The notes beneath the pieces were generated by a model. That model had not been told where the DNA came from and ran no database searches. It saw only the letters and a list, made by a program, of their open reading frames with translations. Positions 6,597 to 14,123 of a stretch of 14,917 bases of DNA are shown here, in pieces; the first letter of the stretch is position 1, and each line of letters starts with the position of its first letter. The position numbers and the translations under genes are program-made. Source of the stretch: Candidatus Thorarchaeota archaeon (GTDB lineage Archaea; Asgardarchaeota; Thorarchaeia; Thorarchaeales; Thorarchaeaceae); the NCBI GenBank assembly GCA_029856425.1, contig JAHQWZ010000021.1:1-14917 (forward strand), read 5' to 3'.

Positions 6597-6705
6597 TGGT
6601 GGGCCGGGGGCGACTTGAACGCCCGATCTCTTGCATTCTGTGACTTGAGGCCCTAGGCCCTTAGCCGCCCCAAGCAAGAATCATACCAAGCTAGACTACC
6701 GACCC
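6597..6705 (-). tRNA. tRNA-Pro (GGG), intron-containing, CCA encoded
   Basis: On the minus strand the acceptor GGGTCGG (6705-6699) pairs with CCGGCCC (6607-6601). Discriminator A and an encoded CCA end at 6597. The T arm is GGGCG-TTCAAGT-CGCCC. The anticodon stem CTTGC (6678-6674) pairs with GCAAG (6634-6630). The loop, once a 32-nt insert is removed, is TT-GGG-G-T, giving anticodon GGG (6671-6669), which reads proline CCC and possibly CCU. G37 and A73 agree with tRNA-Pro. The D arm (GTCT / TGAT) has one T-T mismatch and a G-T pair. A TATA-like box lies about 32 nt upstream. Confidence 0.92.
6636..6667 (-). other. 32-nt tRNA intron at position 37/38
   Basis: The insert between G37 (6668) and T38 (6635) interrupts the anticodon loop at the usual archaeal intron site. 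Removal would require the tRNA splicing endonuclease and the RtcB ligase. A strict bulge-helix-bulge is not evident: loop nt TTGG against intron ACAG give three pairs at best (one wobble), and an inner helix of GGCT with AGTC gives four. The intron also holds GGCC-TAG-GGCC, a 4-bp stem with a 3-nt loop, and CCTCAAG, which can pair with CTTGGGG spanning positions 31-37. Boundaries are deduced from the mature tRNA fold. Confidence 0.8.
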
Positions 6706-6733
6706 TGCAGTCGTTGTCGTGAACCGATGTCAA

Positions 6734-6740
6734 GATAAAC
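6734..6740 (-). promoter_or_regulatory. TATA-like box for tRNA-Pro
   Basis: GTTTATC on the minus strand is centred about 32 nt upstream of the first base of the tRNA, close to the spacing expected for an archaeal stable-RNA promoter. Confidence 0.4.
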
Positions 6741-6760
6741 GTTATTGCAAAGCATTACTG

Positions 6761-6772
6761 GAACACGTGTTC
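6761..6772. repeat. 12-bp perfect palindrome between tRNA-Pro and the deacetylase gene
   Basis: GAACACGTGTTC is a perfect palindrome in the divergent gap. It could be an operator for a dimeric regulator. A few 12-bp palindromes are expected by chance in 15 kb, so support comes from position only. Confidence 0.3.
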
Positions 6773-6850
6773 GAATAGATGACGACCAATTGGTTTCGGG
6801 GTCTACACTTATCTACGGGAAATGAATCAAGCAGACAAAGGGGTATAGTA

Positions 6851-7906
6851 ATGACCACGGACCTCCTCTATCATGAAATATTCACCAAGCATGTGATGTC
6901 ACCGAGTCATCCGGAAAGCCCTGAAAGATTGTTGTCGGCTATGAAACACATCCAAGAAACTGGACTTCTTGAGGAATCCAAAGTTAATGTGGTTGAGGGC
7001 ATGCCTGCCAATCTAGATTTGATTTATTCTATTCATGCAAAGCAGTACATAGATATGGTCAAATCCAAGTCTGAGAGTGGGGGCGGGTATTTTACACTTG
7101 ACACTGCTGTCAACAAATACACCTATGATGCCGCAATGATGGCTGCTGGCGCTGGTACATTGGCTATGGACAGAATCATGGATGGCACCTCTAATAATGC
7201 ATACGTGTTGTGTCGCCCACCGGGACATCATGCAGAATATGATAGAGCCCTCGGTTTCTGTTTCATCAATAATGTGGCTGTTGCAGCGAAACATCTCATT
7301 CAACAACATGGAGCCCAGAGAGTGCTGATTGTGGACTATGATGCCCATCATGGAAACGGAACCCAGAATGCATTCTATACGATCAATAAGGTCCTCTATA
7401 TAGGGCTTCATCAAGATGGGCGAACCCTCTTCCCAGGCTCGGGATTTCCTGATGAGATTGGTTCCGGAGAGGGAGAGGGCTACAATGTCAATCTTGCAAT
7501 GTATCCAGGAGCAGGCGATAGATCCTATGACATCGCATTTTCCGAAATCGTGGAAAAGATCAGTGAGTCATATAGACCCGAGTTTGTGCTTGTTTCATGC
7601 GGTTTTGATGGACATTTCAGTGATCCGTTGACCGTATTGGGTTTGACCACCTCTGGAATGGCAATGATGAACTCTAGACTAAATTCAATGGCAAAGAATC
7701 TCTGTGGAGGAAAATTGGCATTCTTCCTTGAGGGCGGTTATGATCTTGATATTGTAGGAAAGTGTTCACGTAATATTATAGAAGAACTCAGTGGTACCGA
7801 AGTAACATCATATTCCGATACACATGATGAAAGTGAGAATTGTACACAATACACAAGAGAGCTCATTGATAGGTTAAGAAGAAGTTTGAGTGGTATTCAC
7901 TTCTAG
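6851..7906 (+). CDS. Histone deacetylase family protein (class II / AcuC-like)
   Basis: A 351-residue deacetylase with all active-site motifs: RPPGHHAEYDRALGFCFINN (H126, H127), VDYDAHHGNGTQ with zinc ligands D164 and H166, SCGFDGH with D253 as the third zinc ligand, and LEGGYDL with the catalytic tyrosine Y297. HPESPERL near residue 20 is also characteristic. The family removes acetyl groups from lysine, or from small amines such as acetylpolyamines; HDAC-like enzymes in archaea may act on chromatin proteins or other targets, and the substrate is not decided by sequence. The ATG at 6851 has AGGGG 7 nt upstream, and the family-conserved part begins within the next few residues; an in-frame ATG 72 nt earlier adds only non-conserved sequence. 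Its stop shares the tetranucleotide CTAG with the stop of the convergent hel308. Confidence 0.92.
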   Translation: MTTDLLYHEIFTKHVMSPSHPESPERLLSAMKHIQETGLLEESKVNVVEGMPANLDLIYSIHAKQYIDMVKSKSESGGGYFTLDTAVNKYTYDAAMMAAGAGTLAMDRIMDGTSNNAYVLCRPPGHHAEYDRALGFCFINNVAVAAKHLIQQHGAQRVLIVDYDAHHGNGTQNAFYTINKVLYIGLHQDGRTLFPGSGFPDEIGSGEGEGYNVNLAMYPGAGDRSYDIAFSEIVEKISESYRPEFVLVSCGFDGHFSDPLTVLGLTTSGMAMMNSRLNSMAKNLCGGKLAFFLEGGYDLDIVGKCSRNIIEELSGTEVTSYSDTHDESENCTQYTRELIDRLRRSLSGIHF

Positions 7907-10152
7907 TCATTCTCGATTTCAAAGTCCTCAAGAAGAGTCTGAATTGAAAAAGAGTCTTGGTCATTTTCAGGCTCAATAAGAATAGCTTCATTTTCCGTGA
8001 CGGGTAGATCCACTCCAAGCTGCCGCTTTATTGACCTAGCTAATGAAGTGCCTATTGTTGGTATACGGGCGATTTTTTCAAGCGATGCATGATAGAGATC
8101 AGACTGATTCTTCAAACCATTGGCATATAACATCCTACCCCTTATACGACCGACTCCTCTGAGGCGGACAAGGTCCAGTAGCTCTTTTTGTACGCCGTAT
8201 TTGAGACGAAACCGAAGATTGTAGAGCAATGGAATGTGTTGTGTAGCATTGATTACTTTTGCAATCTCTGATGTTGAATAGACTAACCACTCTGCAGTCT
8301 GAACATACCTGTGAACGTCGCCCATACCAACACTAAATCCTTCAGTAATCTCACGTTCAGAACTCTCAGAGATCCACTCTTCCAACAGTCGTGCTGTCTT
8401 CACTTCTGCAAGAAACCGTGCGTAGTCCTCTATTTCATCTATTGGCGGTTCAATCATTAAGTCACTACTGTGTTCTTCGACGAAGTAGTCATACTCGTCA
8501 AATTCGGATTTAGTCAGGTAGGCGATTTGCTGGTCAGGAGTGTGGCAGATGAGATGAAGAACACCAATAGTAGTTACTTCTTTGGCTTCAGCAAGTACAT
8601 CACGAAGTAGTATGGCGGTATAGGGATCAATGTATAGTCTAGATGTCCTCTTGCCCAAAGGAGTAGCGGAATATACACCAGATTCAGTACAATCAATCAA
8701 TTGGCCATCTTCAAGGAAAATCAGTGCTGATGAAACATGGTGTTGGATTTCAAGCGGGTCGAATTGGTGTGAGAAGAATGTGCCTTTGATTAATGAGTCA
8801 ACTTCCTCCCTGTTCTGTGTCATCTCAGTCGCAATAGATGCCAGCAGATGAGAACGGAGAGCGGATGGTGATGCGAGCTTTGATGTGATTCTCTCTGGCT
8901 CAGCTAACACGTATTCATCTGTGAGTGAGTCACGCTCTTGCTCGGATTTCGCAATGAGTATTGCCTCTCCATAGCTGTCATATTTGGGCCGGCCAGCTCT
9001 TCCTGCCATCTGCTTGTACTCAAGGACAGGGATAGTATAGCTGCCTCTACCTTGCTCAAAGCGGCGATAGTCACGAATGATAACACGTCTAGCTGGTAGA
9101 TTTACACCAGCAGCGAGGGTAGGGGTTGCTATAACGACCTTCAACATGTCATCTTTAAAGAAGTCCTCAACAAGTGTCCTTTCGCTGTTGTCGAGCCCAG
9201 CATGGTGAAAGGCCACTCCTGAAGCAATAACCCGAGCAAGGATCTTTGTTGCTTCTGGAGCTGAGGGTCTTGCGGACAACTTCTTAGCTACTTTCGTCAG
9301 CAGTTCTAATGCATTTATATTGAGATAAGGACGAACTGACGAAGCAATCTTCTTGGCGACGGCAACAGTCGCTCGCCTGCTTGATACAAAGACAAGAGCC
9401 TGTCCCTTTTCTTCCAGAATATCACAAATCACGTCACTAACGATCTCAGGTCGCCTTCTTGGAATGGACTTGGACATGCCATCAAGAATGAATGATATCT
9501 TGTTATCAAAATATACCCCCTCTCTCAAAGGCACTGGTCTCCATGTACTTGTGACAAGTTCTGCATTCAACCACTCAGCAATTCTATCTGAATTGGAAAT
9601 TGTAGCGCTTAATGCCACAATTTGTACATCTGGAATGCCCTGCATCATTTTGGCGATAAGCATTTCCAAGGTGGGACCGCGATTTGAATCATTAACCAGA
9701 TGGACCTCATCTACAACAATGATTCCTACTTCTTCAAGCCATTGAGTCTTATGACGTACCAATGAGTCAGCTCTTTCTGTAGTCAGTACAACTATGTCGG
9801 CGTCTTTGAGACGGGTACCTGGAGAGTCGTAGTCCCCTATAGACATTGATATAGTAATCCCTAGTGATTCATATTTCTTGAATTCAGAGTACTTCTCCCG
9901 TGCAAGTGAGCGTAATGGAACAAGATACAGTGCTTTGCCATGACCTTCCAGAATGCTCTTGAGCATGCATATCTCAGCTACTAACGTCTTTCCAGCACTT
10001 GTGGGAACAGCTAGAACAAGATTCCTGCCTTCCAATACTCCTGTATTAAATGCAGACTCTTGAGGTGGAAAGAGTGTAGATATTCCATTGTCTTGAAGCA
10101 GTTTGATGACCTTCTTGTTTATCGACAAGCTCTCAAGTTGCGTTTCGGTCAT
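7903..10152 (-). CDS. hel308: Hel308-type superfamily 2 DNA helicase
   Basis: A 749-residue Ski2-like helicase with the archaeal Hel308 layout. RecA1 has the Q-motif region FPPQESAF (28-35), Walker A PTSAGKT (50-56), DEVH (148-151) and SAT (182-184). RecA2 has ATPTLAAGVNLPARRV (from 342) and QMAGRAGRPKYD (381-392). After these come winged-helix and ratchet regions and a C-terminal helix-hairpin-helix part (LVRLRGVGRIRGRMLY, ARIPTIGTSLARSI). Hel308 unwinds lagging-strand and branched DNA at stalled forks and takes part in recombination and repair. It begins 23 nt after the mcm stop, so the two are probably co-transcribed. The ATG at 10152 has GGAG directly abutting it, too close for a normal ribosome site; AGGT about 12 nt upstream is an alternative. 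Length is typical of the family. Confidence 0.95.
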   Translation of the reverse strand: MTETQLESLSINKKVIKLLQDNGISTLFPPQESAFNTGVLEGRNLVLAVPTSAGKTLVAEICMLKSILEGHGKALYLVPLRSLAREKYSEFKKYESLGITISMSIGDYDSPGTRLKDADIVVLTTERADSLVRHKTQWLEEVGIIVVDEVHLVNDSNRGPTLEMLIAKMMQGIPDVQIVALSATISNSDRIAEWLNAELVTSTWRPVPLREGVYFDNKISFILDGMSKSIPRRRPEIVSDVICDILEEKGQALVFVSSRRATVAVAKKIASSVRPYLNINALELLTKVAKKLSARPSAPEATKILARVIASGVAFHHAGLDNSERTLVEDFFKDDMLKVVIATPTLAAGVNLPARRVIIRDYRRFEQGRGSYTIPVLEYKQMAGRAGRPKYDSYGEAILIAKSEQERDSLTDEYVLAEPERITSKLASPSALRSHLLASIATEMTQNREEVDSLIKGTFFSHQFDPLEIQHHVSSALIFLEDGQLIDCTESGVYSATPLGKRTSRLYIDPYTAILLRDVLAEAKEVTTIGVLHLICHTPDQQIAYLTKSEFDEYDYFVEEHSSDLMIEPPIDEIEDYARFLAEVKTARLLEEWISESSEREITEGFSVGMGDVHRYVQTAEWLVYSTSEIAKVINATQHIPLLYNLRFRLKYGVQKELLDLVRLRGVGRIRGRMLYANGLKNQSDLYHASLEKIARIPTIGTSLARSIKRQLGVDLPVTENEAILIEPENDQDSFSIQTLLEDFEIEND

Positions 10153-10175
10153 CTCCGTTGCAAAACCTGATTCTA

Positions 10176-12248
10176 CTAGCTTTTGGGTGGCAGTCGTATT
10201 GTGCCCTCGCCCTTGGGTCTATATACCGCACCCTCCTCTACAAGTCGTGCTATGATTGCTTCAGCTCTCTCTCTGGGTAAGCCCTTGACCTCTAATCTCT
10301 GCAGTAACTCGACCTCACTTTCCGAACCATCAGTTTCCATTTCCTTGAGAGTATTGATAATAGCAGTTCTGGCGCTTCTTTGTGAGGCACTTTCCTGCGA
10401 AACTAAACGATCAATGTCAAGCTCGCCCGTTTCAACATCAAGAGCCACTCCTTGCAATGACGCGGTCATAAGAGCCACAGCTGCTTGACCGTCCTCTTTA
10501 GTGACATTCTTTCGCAGAGCCATTTTTGCTCGAGCTTCTGCAAGGCGTACTAATGACTCCAGCTGCCGAGCAGTAATTGGTACAGGAGCAGCCCCTCCTT
10601 CGGCCCGCTTTCGGAGACCCACGTAGAAATCCTCAATTGCCTCAGCGGCCTCTGGAGACAGTTGGGGAATCACGTTACGGTTAGCATATCCAATGTATTT
10701 CTTTAAGAGACCTGGAGGTATTGGAGCTGTTTCGTCTGTTGTTTTCGTTGGCTTCCCCTGATGCATATCCAGAATGAATCTGGCTAGCTCCTTATCGCGT
10801 TCTTCGTTTGGAGTGTCAATCATGACCCAGACTAAGTCAAATCTGGACAGTATTGTGAAGGGTAGTTTGATATTTTCCTGAGGAGTCCATGATGTTTCAT
10901 ATCGACCAAGTGTTGGATTTGCCGCGGCTAGGATTGAAGTGCGTGCATTCAGTGTAGCAACAATGCCAGCCTTTGCTATGCTCACAGTATGTTGTTCCAT
11001 TGCTTCATGTATTGCTGTTCGATCATTTGGATCCATTTTGTCAAACTCGTCAATGCATGCAATCCCTTGATCTGCCAAGACCAATGCTCCAGCTTCAAGT
11101 GTCATAGCTCCACTATCAGCATCATGGATTACTGCTGCTGTCAGGCCCGCTGCAGTAGTACCCTTTCCAGATGTGTACAAGGCTCTGGAAGCAAGACCTG
11201 AAACGAATTTTAGAATCTGGCTTTTTCCTGTGCCGGGATCACCAACCATCAGAATGTTCGACCGCCCTCTCAATCGAGTTCCATCCGGCAGTGTCTTATC
11301 GACCCCACCAAATAGGAGGAGTGAGATGGATTGTTTTATTTCGTCATGGCCTTGTATTGCAGGAGCGATTGATCTGTAAATCTTCTCATGGATGTACGGA
11401 TTTTTAGACAATTCGTTTATTGCTTTCTCATCCTCTTCAGAAATTTCGAGTTGCTCGTATTCCTTCTCAGCAATTTCTACCCCATTTGCCTCGATGAACA
11501 CGTTGAAGGTGGCCAGCTTCCCACCCCTCCTAGAAAAGTCAGGGGTAGTCTGTAGCAGTCCAGTCACCTTCACCATGTCACCAGGTCTTGAGATATCTAC
11601 AATGTCGCCTTTTAGCACCACGTCAACTGATCGAGGCATCTGACCCGGAGGGAGCTCCTCAGGAGATTCCTGTATTCGAACCTTTTGCCAGTCTATGAAC
11701 CGCGACTTTGCAAGCAATAGTTTCATTGGGGTTTTCTTCCCACAGGTAGAACACAGTGGAGGTTCGGTGTATCGACCCTCTTCTTGTTCTTGAGGAATCT
11801 CAGCCATGCAGACTCTACATTGGAATGTGGCATTGACCAATAGTGGCTTGACTTCACTTGCACGCATCATGATGCCGCTTATGCGAATAAGCTTCCCAAT
11901 ATGTCGTGATCTTATGTGTCTAAGAGGAACATTCTCGCTGTAGTTTATGATACGAACTTGCAGTCCGTCATGCCCAATTGTGCCTACATACTCAGGGTCT
12001 TCAATTTTGAGAATAGAAACTAAAGCGTTATGAGCCATCCTAAGAAATGTCTGAGGGTCTTCTGTGGCAAATGCCATGAACACATTATCAAATCCAATAA
12101 GATCCTGGAAATCTACAACCAATGAAGATTCGTCATCGATGGACATCTGTTGAACTCTAGACCAATAGACTGTGCTCCCCTGTTCATCCTTGAAAGTACG
12201 GATGAATTCTTCAAATCGCTCCTGTTCAGTTTCCATTTCTAATGTCAT
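10176..12248 (-). CDS. mcm: Minichromosome maintenance (MCM) replicative helicase
   Basis: A 690-residue MCM, the motor of the archaeal replicative helicase. The N-terminal domain includes a four-cysteine zinc site (C144, C147, C166, C169) and OB-fold DNA-binding strands. The AAA+ domain has Walker A GDPGTGKS (336-343), the TSGKGTTAAGLTAAV helix-2 insert, Walker B ACIDEFDKM (397-405), sensor AAANPTLGRY, and the arginine finger LSRFDL (467-472). A C-terminal winged helix follows (REREAIIARLVEEG-like end). The ATG at 12248 has GGA about 8 nt upstream; a GTG 15 nt earlier and an ATG 12 nt later are possible. gins23 lies upstream on the same strand with a 163-nt gap that contains a TATA-like box, so mcm can be transcribed alone or with gins23. 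hel308 follows. Confidence 0.97.
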   Translation of the reverse strand: MTLEMETEQERFEEFIRTFKDEQGSTVYWSRVQQMSIDDESSLVVDFQDLIGFDNVFMAFATEDPQTFLRMAHNALVSILKIEDPEYVGTIGHDGLQVRIINYSENVPLRHIRSRHIGKLIRISGIMMRASEVKPLLVNATFQCRVCMAEIPQEQEEGRYTEPPLCSTCGKKTPMKLLLAKSRFIDWQKVRIQESPEELPPGQMPRSVDVVLKGDIVDISRPGDMVKVTGLLQTTPDFSRRGGKLATFNVFIEANGVEIAEKEYEQLEISEEDEKAINELSKNPYIHEKIYRSIAPAIQGHDEIKQSISLLLFGGVDKTLPDGTRLRGRSNILMVGDPGTGKSQILKFVSGLASRALYTSGKGTTAAGLTAAVIHDADSGAMTLEAGALVLADQGIACIDEFDKMDPNDRTAIHEAMEQHTVSIAKAGIVATLNARTSILAAANPTLGRYETSWTPQENIKLPFTILSRFDLVWVMIDTPNEERDKELARFILDMHQGKPTKTTDETAPIPPGLLKKYIGYANRNVIPQLSPEAAEAIEDFYVGLRKRAEGGAAPVPITARQLESLVRLAEARAKMALRKNVTKEDGQAAVALMTASLQGVALDVETGELDIDRLVSQESASQRSARTAIINTLKEMETDGSESEVELLQRLEVKGLPRERAEAIIARLVEEGAVYRPKGEGTIRLPPKS

Positions 12249-12320
12249 GATTATTCCGAACACTCCGGATTTGGTCCTAGTGATGTCACACGACTCTCAC
12301 ACTATGTCTGTGGGCTCAGA

Positions 12321-12328
12321 TATTAAAA
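12321..12328 (-). promoter_or_regulatory. TATA-like box for mcm
   Basis: TTTTAATA on the minus strand, preceded by GG, lies about 75 nt before the mcm ATG. The predicted leader is about 50 nt. The element is in the gins23-mcm gap and suggests that mcm has its own promoter. Confidence 0.4.
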
Positions 12329-12411
12329 CCCGCTCTCGTTAGTTGTGAGTGTGCCTTTTTAACTCTGCCAGAGCTGCCTAGGATTTGTTCGAGTTGTAAT
12401 TTGTGAGGATT

Positions 12412-12972
12412 CTATTCCGTCACCATTTCGCGCCAAGTAGAGAGGAGAATACCAAGCTCGTCGACAAGCCACCTTTCTTCCAGTGCCATCTGTTTACGCC
12501 TATCCTGATTTGTGCCAGACTTGGCAACGCGCATTATTTTAGACAAACGATTTTCAACCAGAATTCTGAGCATCCTTCGTATCTTCTCGATTTCGTCATG
12601 GCGTCTAGGGTCTATTGAGGTTTTATCACTCTGAAGTTGGGTCACCTTTCTGATAAGTGCAGAATAAAGTAATGGAGGAAATACCTGCAATTTGTGGGGC
12701 TGCTTTTCCTCTGCATTATACAGGTTTTGAAAACGTCTCAGTGATTCATATGCCTCTGTGGCATCCAATTCAACAAGATTGTGTGCAACGAGCCTTTCAA
12801 TTGCCCAATTCTGAAATTGCGTCGTCGTTCCAGTCTTGAACGGACCAAGTTTTTCTCCGCCAATTATGACCTCAGGCACATCCTCTCGAAAAGTACATGT
12901 ACGTGCTTCGTTCAGAAACTGTATCACAAAACGCTCTTTTATGGTTTTGACATCGCGTTGGAAAGTCATCAT
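12412..12972 (-). CDS. gins23: GINS complex subunit, Gins23 type
   Basis: A 186-residue protein with the domain order of archaeal Gins23 (eukaryotic Psf2/Psf3): a small beta-rich B domain first (VPEVIIGGEKLGPFKTG with TQFQNWAIERLVAHNLVEL, residues about 33-72), then a helical A domain (EIEKIRRMLRILVENRLSKIM near 125-150). GINS joins Cdc45/RecJ-like protein and MCM into the active replicative helicase. Similarity in this family is low, so the call rests on the domain pattern, the size, and the position upstream of mcm, an arrangement known from Sulfolobus. The start is uncertain: ATG codons at 12972 and 12969 and a GTG at 12978 are all possible. A TATA-like box about 30 nt upstream suggests a leaderless or nearly leaderless transcript. 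Confidence 0.78.
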   Translation of the reverse strand: MMTFQRDVKTIKERFVIQFLNEARTCTFREDVPEVIIGGEKLGPFKTGTTTQFQNWAIERLVAHNLVELDATEAYESLRRFQNLYNAEEKQPHKLQVFPPLLYSALIRKVTQLQSDKTSIDPRRHDEIEKIRRMLRILVENRLSKIMRVAKSGTNQDRRKQMALEERWLVDELGILLSTWREMVTE

Positions 12973-12999
12973 GTACACACTTATCGATTGAGTGGCATA

Positions 13000-13007
13000 C
13001 CATAAAG
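13000..13007 (-). promoter_or_regulatory. TATA-like box for gins23
   Basis: CTTTATGG on the minus strand is centred about 31 nt upstream of the preferred gins23 ATG. That distance would put transcription start at or close to the start codon, which suits the lack of a clear ribosome site. Confidence 0.35.
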
Positions 13008-13105
13008 AGCTTGTTCTTGAATGCGGACATATAGTGCTCCTTTTAGTCCAGCAAGAGTGCTCTCTAGTAGAGTAAGACTACATCTTCAAGTGAATCGATG
13101 CTTCC

Positions 13106-13120
13106 GGAGAAGCTTTTAAG
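13106..13120 (+). promoter_or_regulatory. BRE/TATA-like promoter of the rfc operon
   Basis: Purine-rich GGAGAAG is followed directly by CTTTTAAG, resembling a BRE plus TATA box. It lies about 50 nt before the rfcS ATG at 13167, giving a leader of about 25 nt. It also argues against the in-frame ATG at 13098, which would lie upstream of the promoter. Confidence 0.5.
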
Positions 13121-13166
13121 AGCGCTAGAAGATTGTCACCGCAGTCTACGACGGGATGGGAATCGA

Positions 13167-14123
13167 ATGGATTTGGACCTCTGGACAGAGAAATATCGCC
13201 CTCCCACACTAGGAGGAATTATTGGGCAAAAATCAATCATTGAGAGTCTGACAAAGTTTGTACAGAATAGGAATGTGCCGCATTGTCTGTTCACTGGACC
13301 TCCAGGTACAAGTAAGACCACAGCTGCCATGGCGATGGCAAGAGATCTCTTTGGAGAAACTTTCGACCGCAACTTTATGGAATTAAACGCGAGTGATGAG
13401 AGAGGTATTGATGTCGTTAGGAATCAAATAAAGAACTTCGCCAGAATCATGCCAGCAGGTGATGCTCCCTTTAAGATTCTGGTCTTGGATGAAGCAGACC
13501 ATCTCACTGCCGACGCTCAACATGCCTTGAGACGCACGATGGAATCGTATGCTGGCTCATGCAGAATGGTGCTGATTTGCAACTATTCCAGTAGGATAAT
13601 TCCACCGATTCAGTCTAGGTGTGCAATATTCAGATTCGCACGTTTGAGCGATAGCTCAATTACTGAAAGACTGAAGTATATAACGAAGAAAGAGAAGATT
13701 TCTGCCAATGCCGCCGGAATCCAAGCGATACTATACCTTGCTGAAGGAGACATGCGAGCTGCTATCAATCTCCTTCAGGCTTCTGCGTCTGCAGGGGAAA
13801 CAGTTGATGATAAAGTAGTCTTTGCAATAGCAGGTAGAGCAAATCCCAAGGCGATTAAGGAAATGTTGGATTCTGTGGGTGAAAACTACGAGGAATCTCT
13901 AGAAAAGCTAAGAGCGCTTATCTATCAGCAAGGAGTTTCGCCCGTAGATTTAGCAAGGCAATTACATAGAGAAGTACTGAAACTGAACATTTCTGAAAAC
14001 CGAAAGATGGCAATTCTTGAAAGGACAGCAGAAGCCGAGTTCAGAATCGGAGAGGGAGCAAGTGGGGAGATTCAGCTGAGTGCACTATTGGCTCATATAG
14101 GACTGGAACGGGGTGAATCATGA
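13167..14123 (+). CDS. rfcS: Replication factor C small subunit
   Basis: A 318-residue AAA+ clamp-loader subunit. It opens with the RFC box LWTEKYRPPTL (5-15). Walker A reads GPPGTSKT (44-51), Walker B LVLDEAD (105-111), the ELNASDERGIDVVR block is at 72-85, and sensor and arginine-finger region SRC at 150-152. RFC uses ATP to load the PCNA clamp at primer ends. Walker A has serine where the family has the invariant glycine before lysine. The ATG at 13167 is chosen because the RFC box then starts at residue 5, as in homologues, GGGA lies about 6 nt upstream, and the TATA-like box lies downstream of the alternative ATG at 13098. rfcL overlaps the stop by 4 nt. Confidence 0.95.
   Translation: MDLDLWTEKYRPPTLGGIIGQKSIIESLTKFVQNRNVPHCLFTGPPGTSKTTAAMAMARDLFGETFDRNFMELNASDERGIDVVRNQIKNFARIMPAGDAPFKILVLDEADHLTADAQHALRRTMESYAGSCRMVLICNYSSRIIPPIQSRCAIFRFARLSDSSITERLKYITKKEKISANAAGIQAILYLAEGDMRAAINLLQASASAGETVDDKVVFAIAGRANPKAIKEMLDSVGENYEESLEKLRALIYQQGVSPVDLARQLHREVLKLNISENRKMAILERTAEAEFRIGEGASGEIQLSALLAHIGLERGES

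Noticed and set aside
6779..6850. 24-residue extension of the deacetylase
   Set aside because: It has no conserved sequence, while the ATG at 6851 has a strong AGGGG ribosome site at 7 nt.
5921..12386. TGCCTAGGATT occurring in two intergenic gaps (near 5923 and 12375)
   Set aside because: Matches of 11 nt are expected many times by chance in a 15-kb window, and the flanks do not agree.
13098..13166. 23-residue extension of RfcS from the ATG at 13098
   Set aside because: It precedes the BRE/TATA-like element and the conserved RFC box starts at the ATG at 13167, so the shorter protein fits better.
12264..13166. Search for a replication origin near mcm, gins23 and rfc
   Set aside because: No repeated ORB-like motif, AT-rich unwinding tract or cdc6/orc1 gene was seen in the intergenic gaps.
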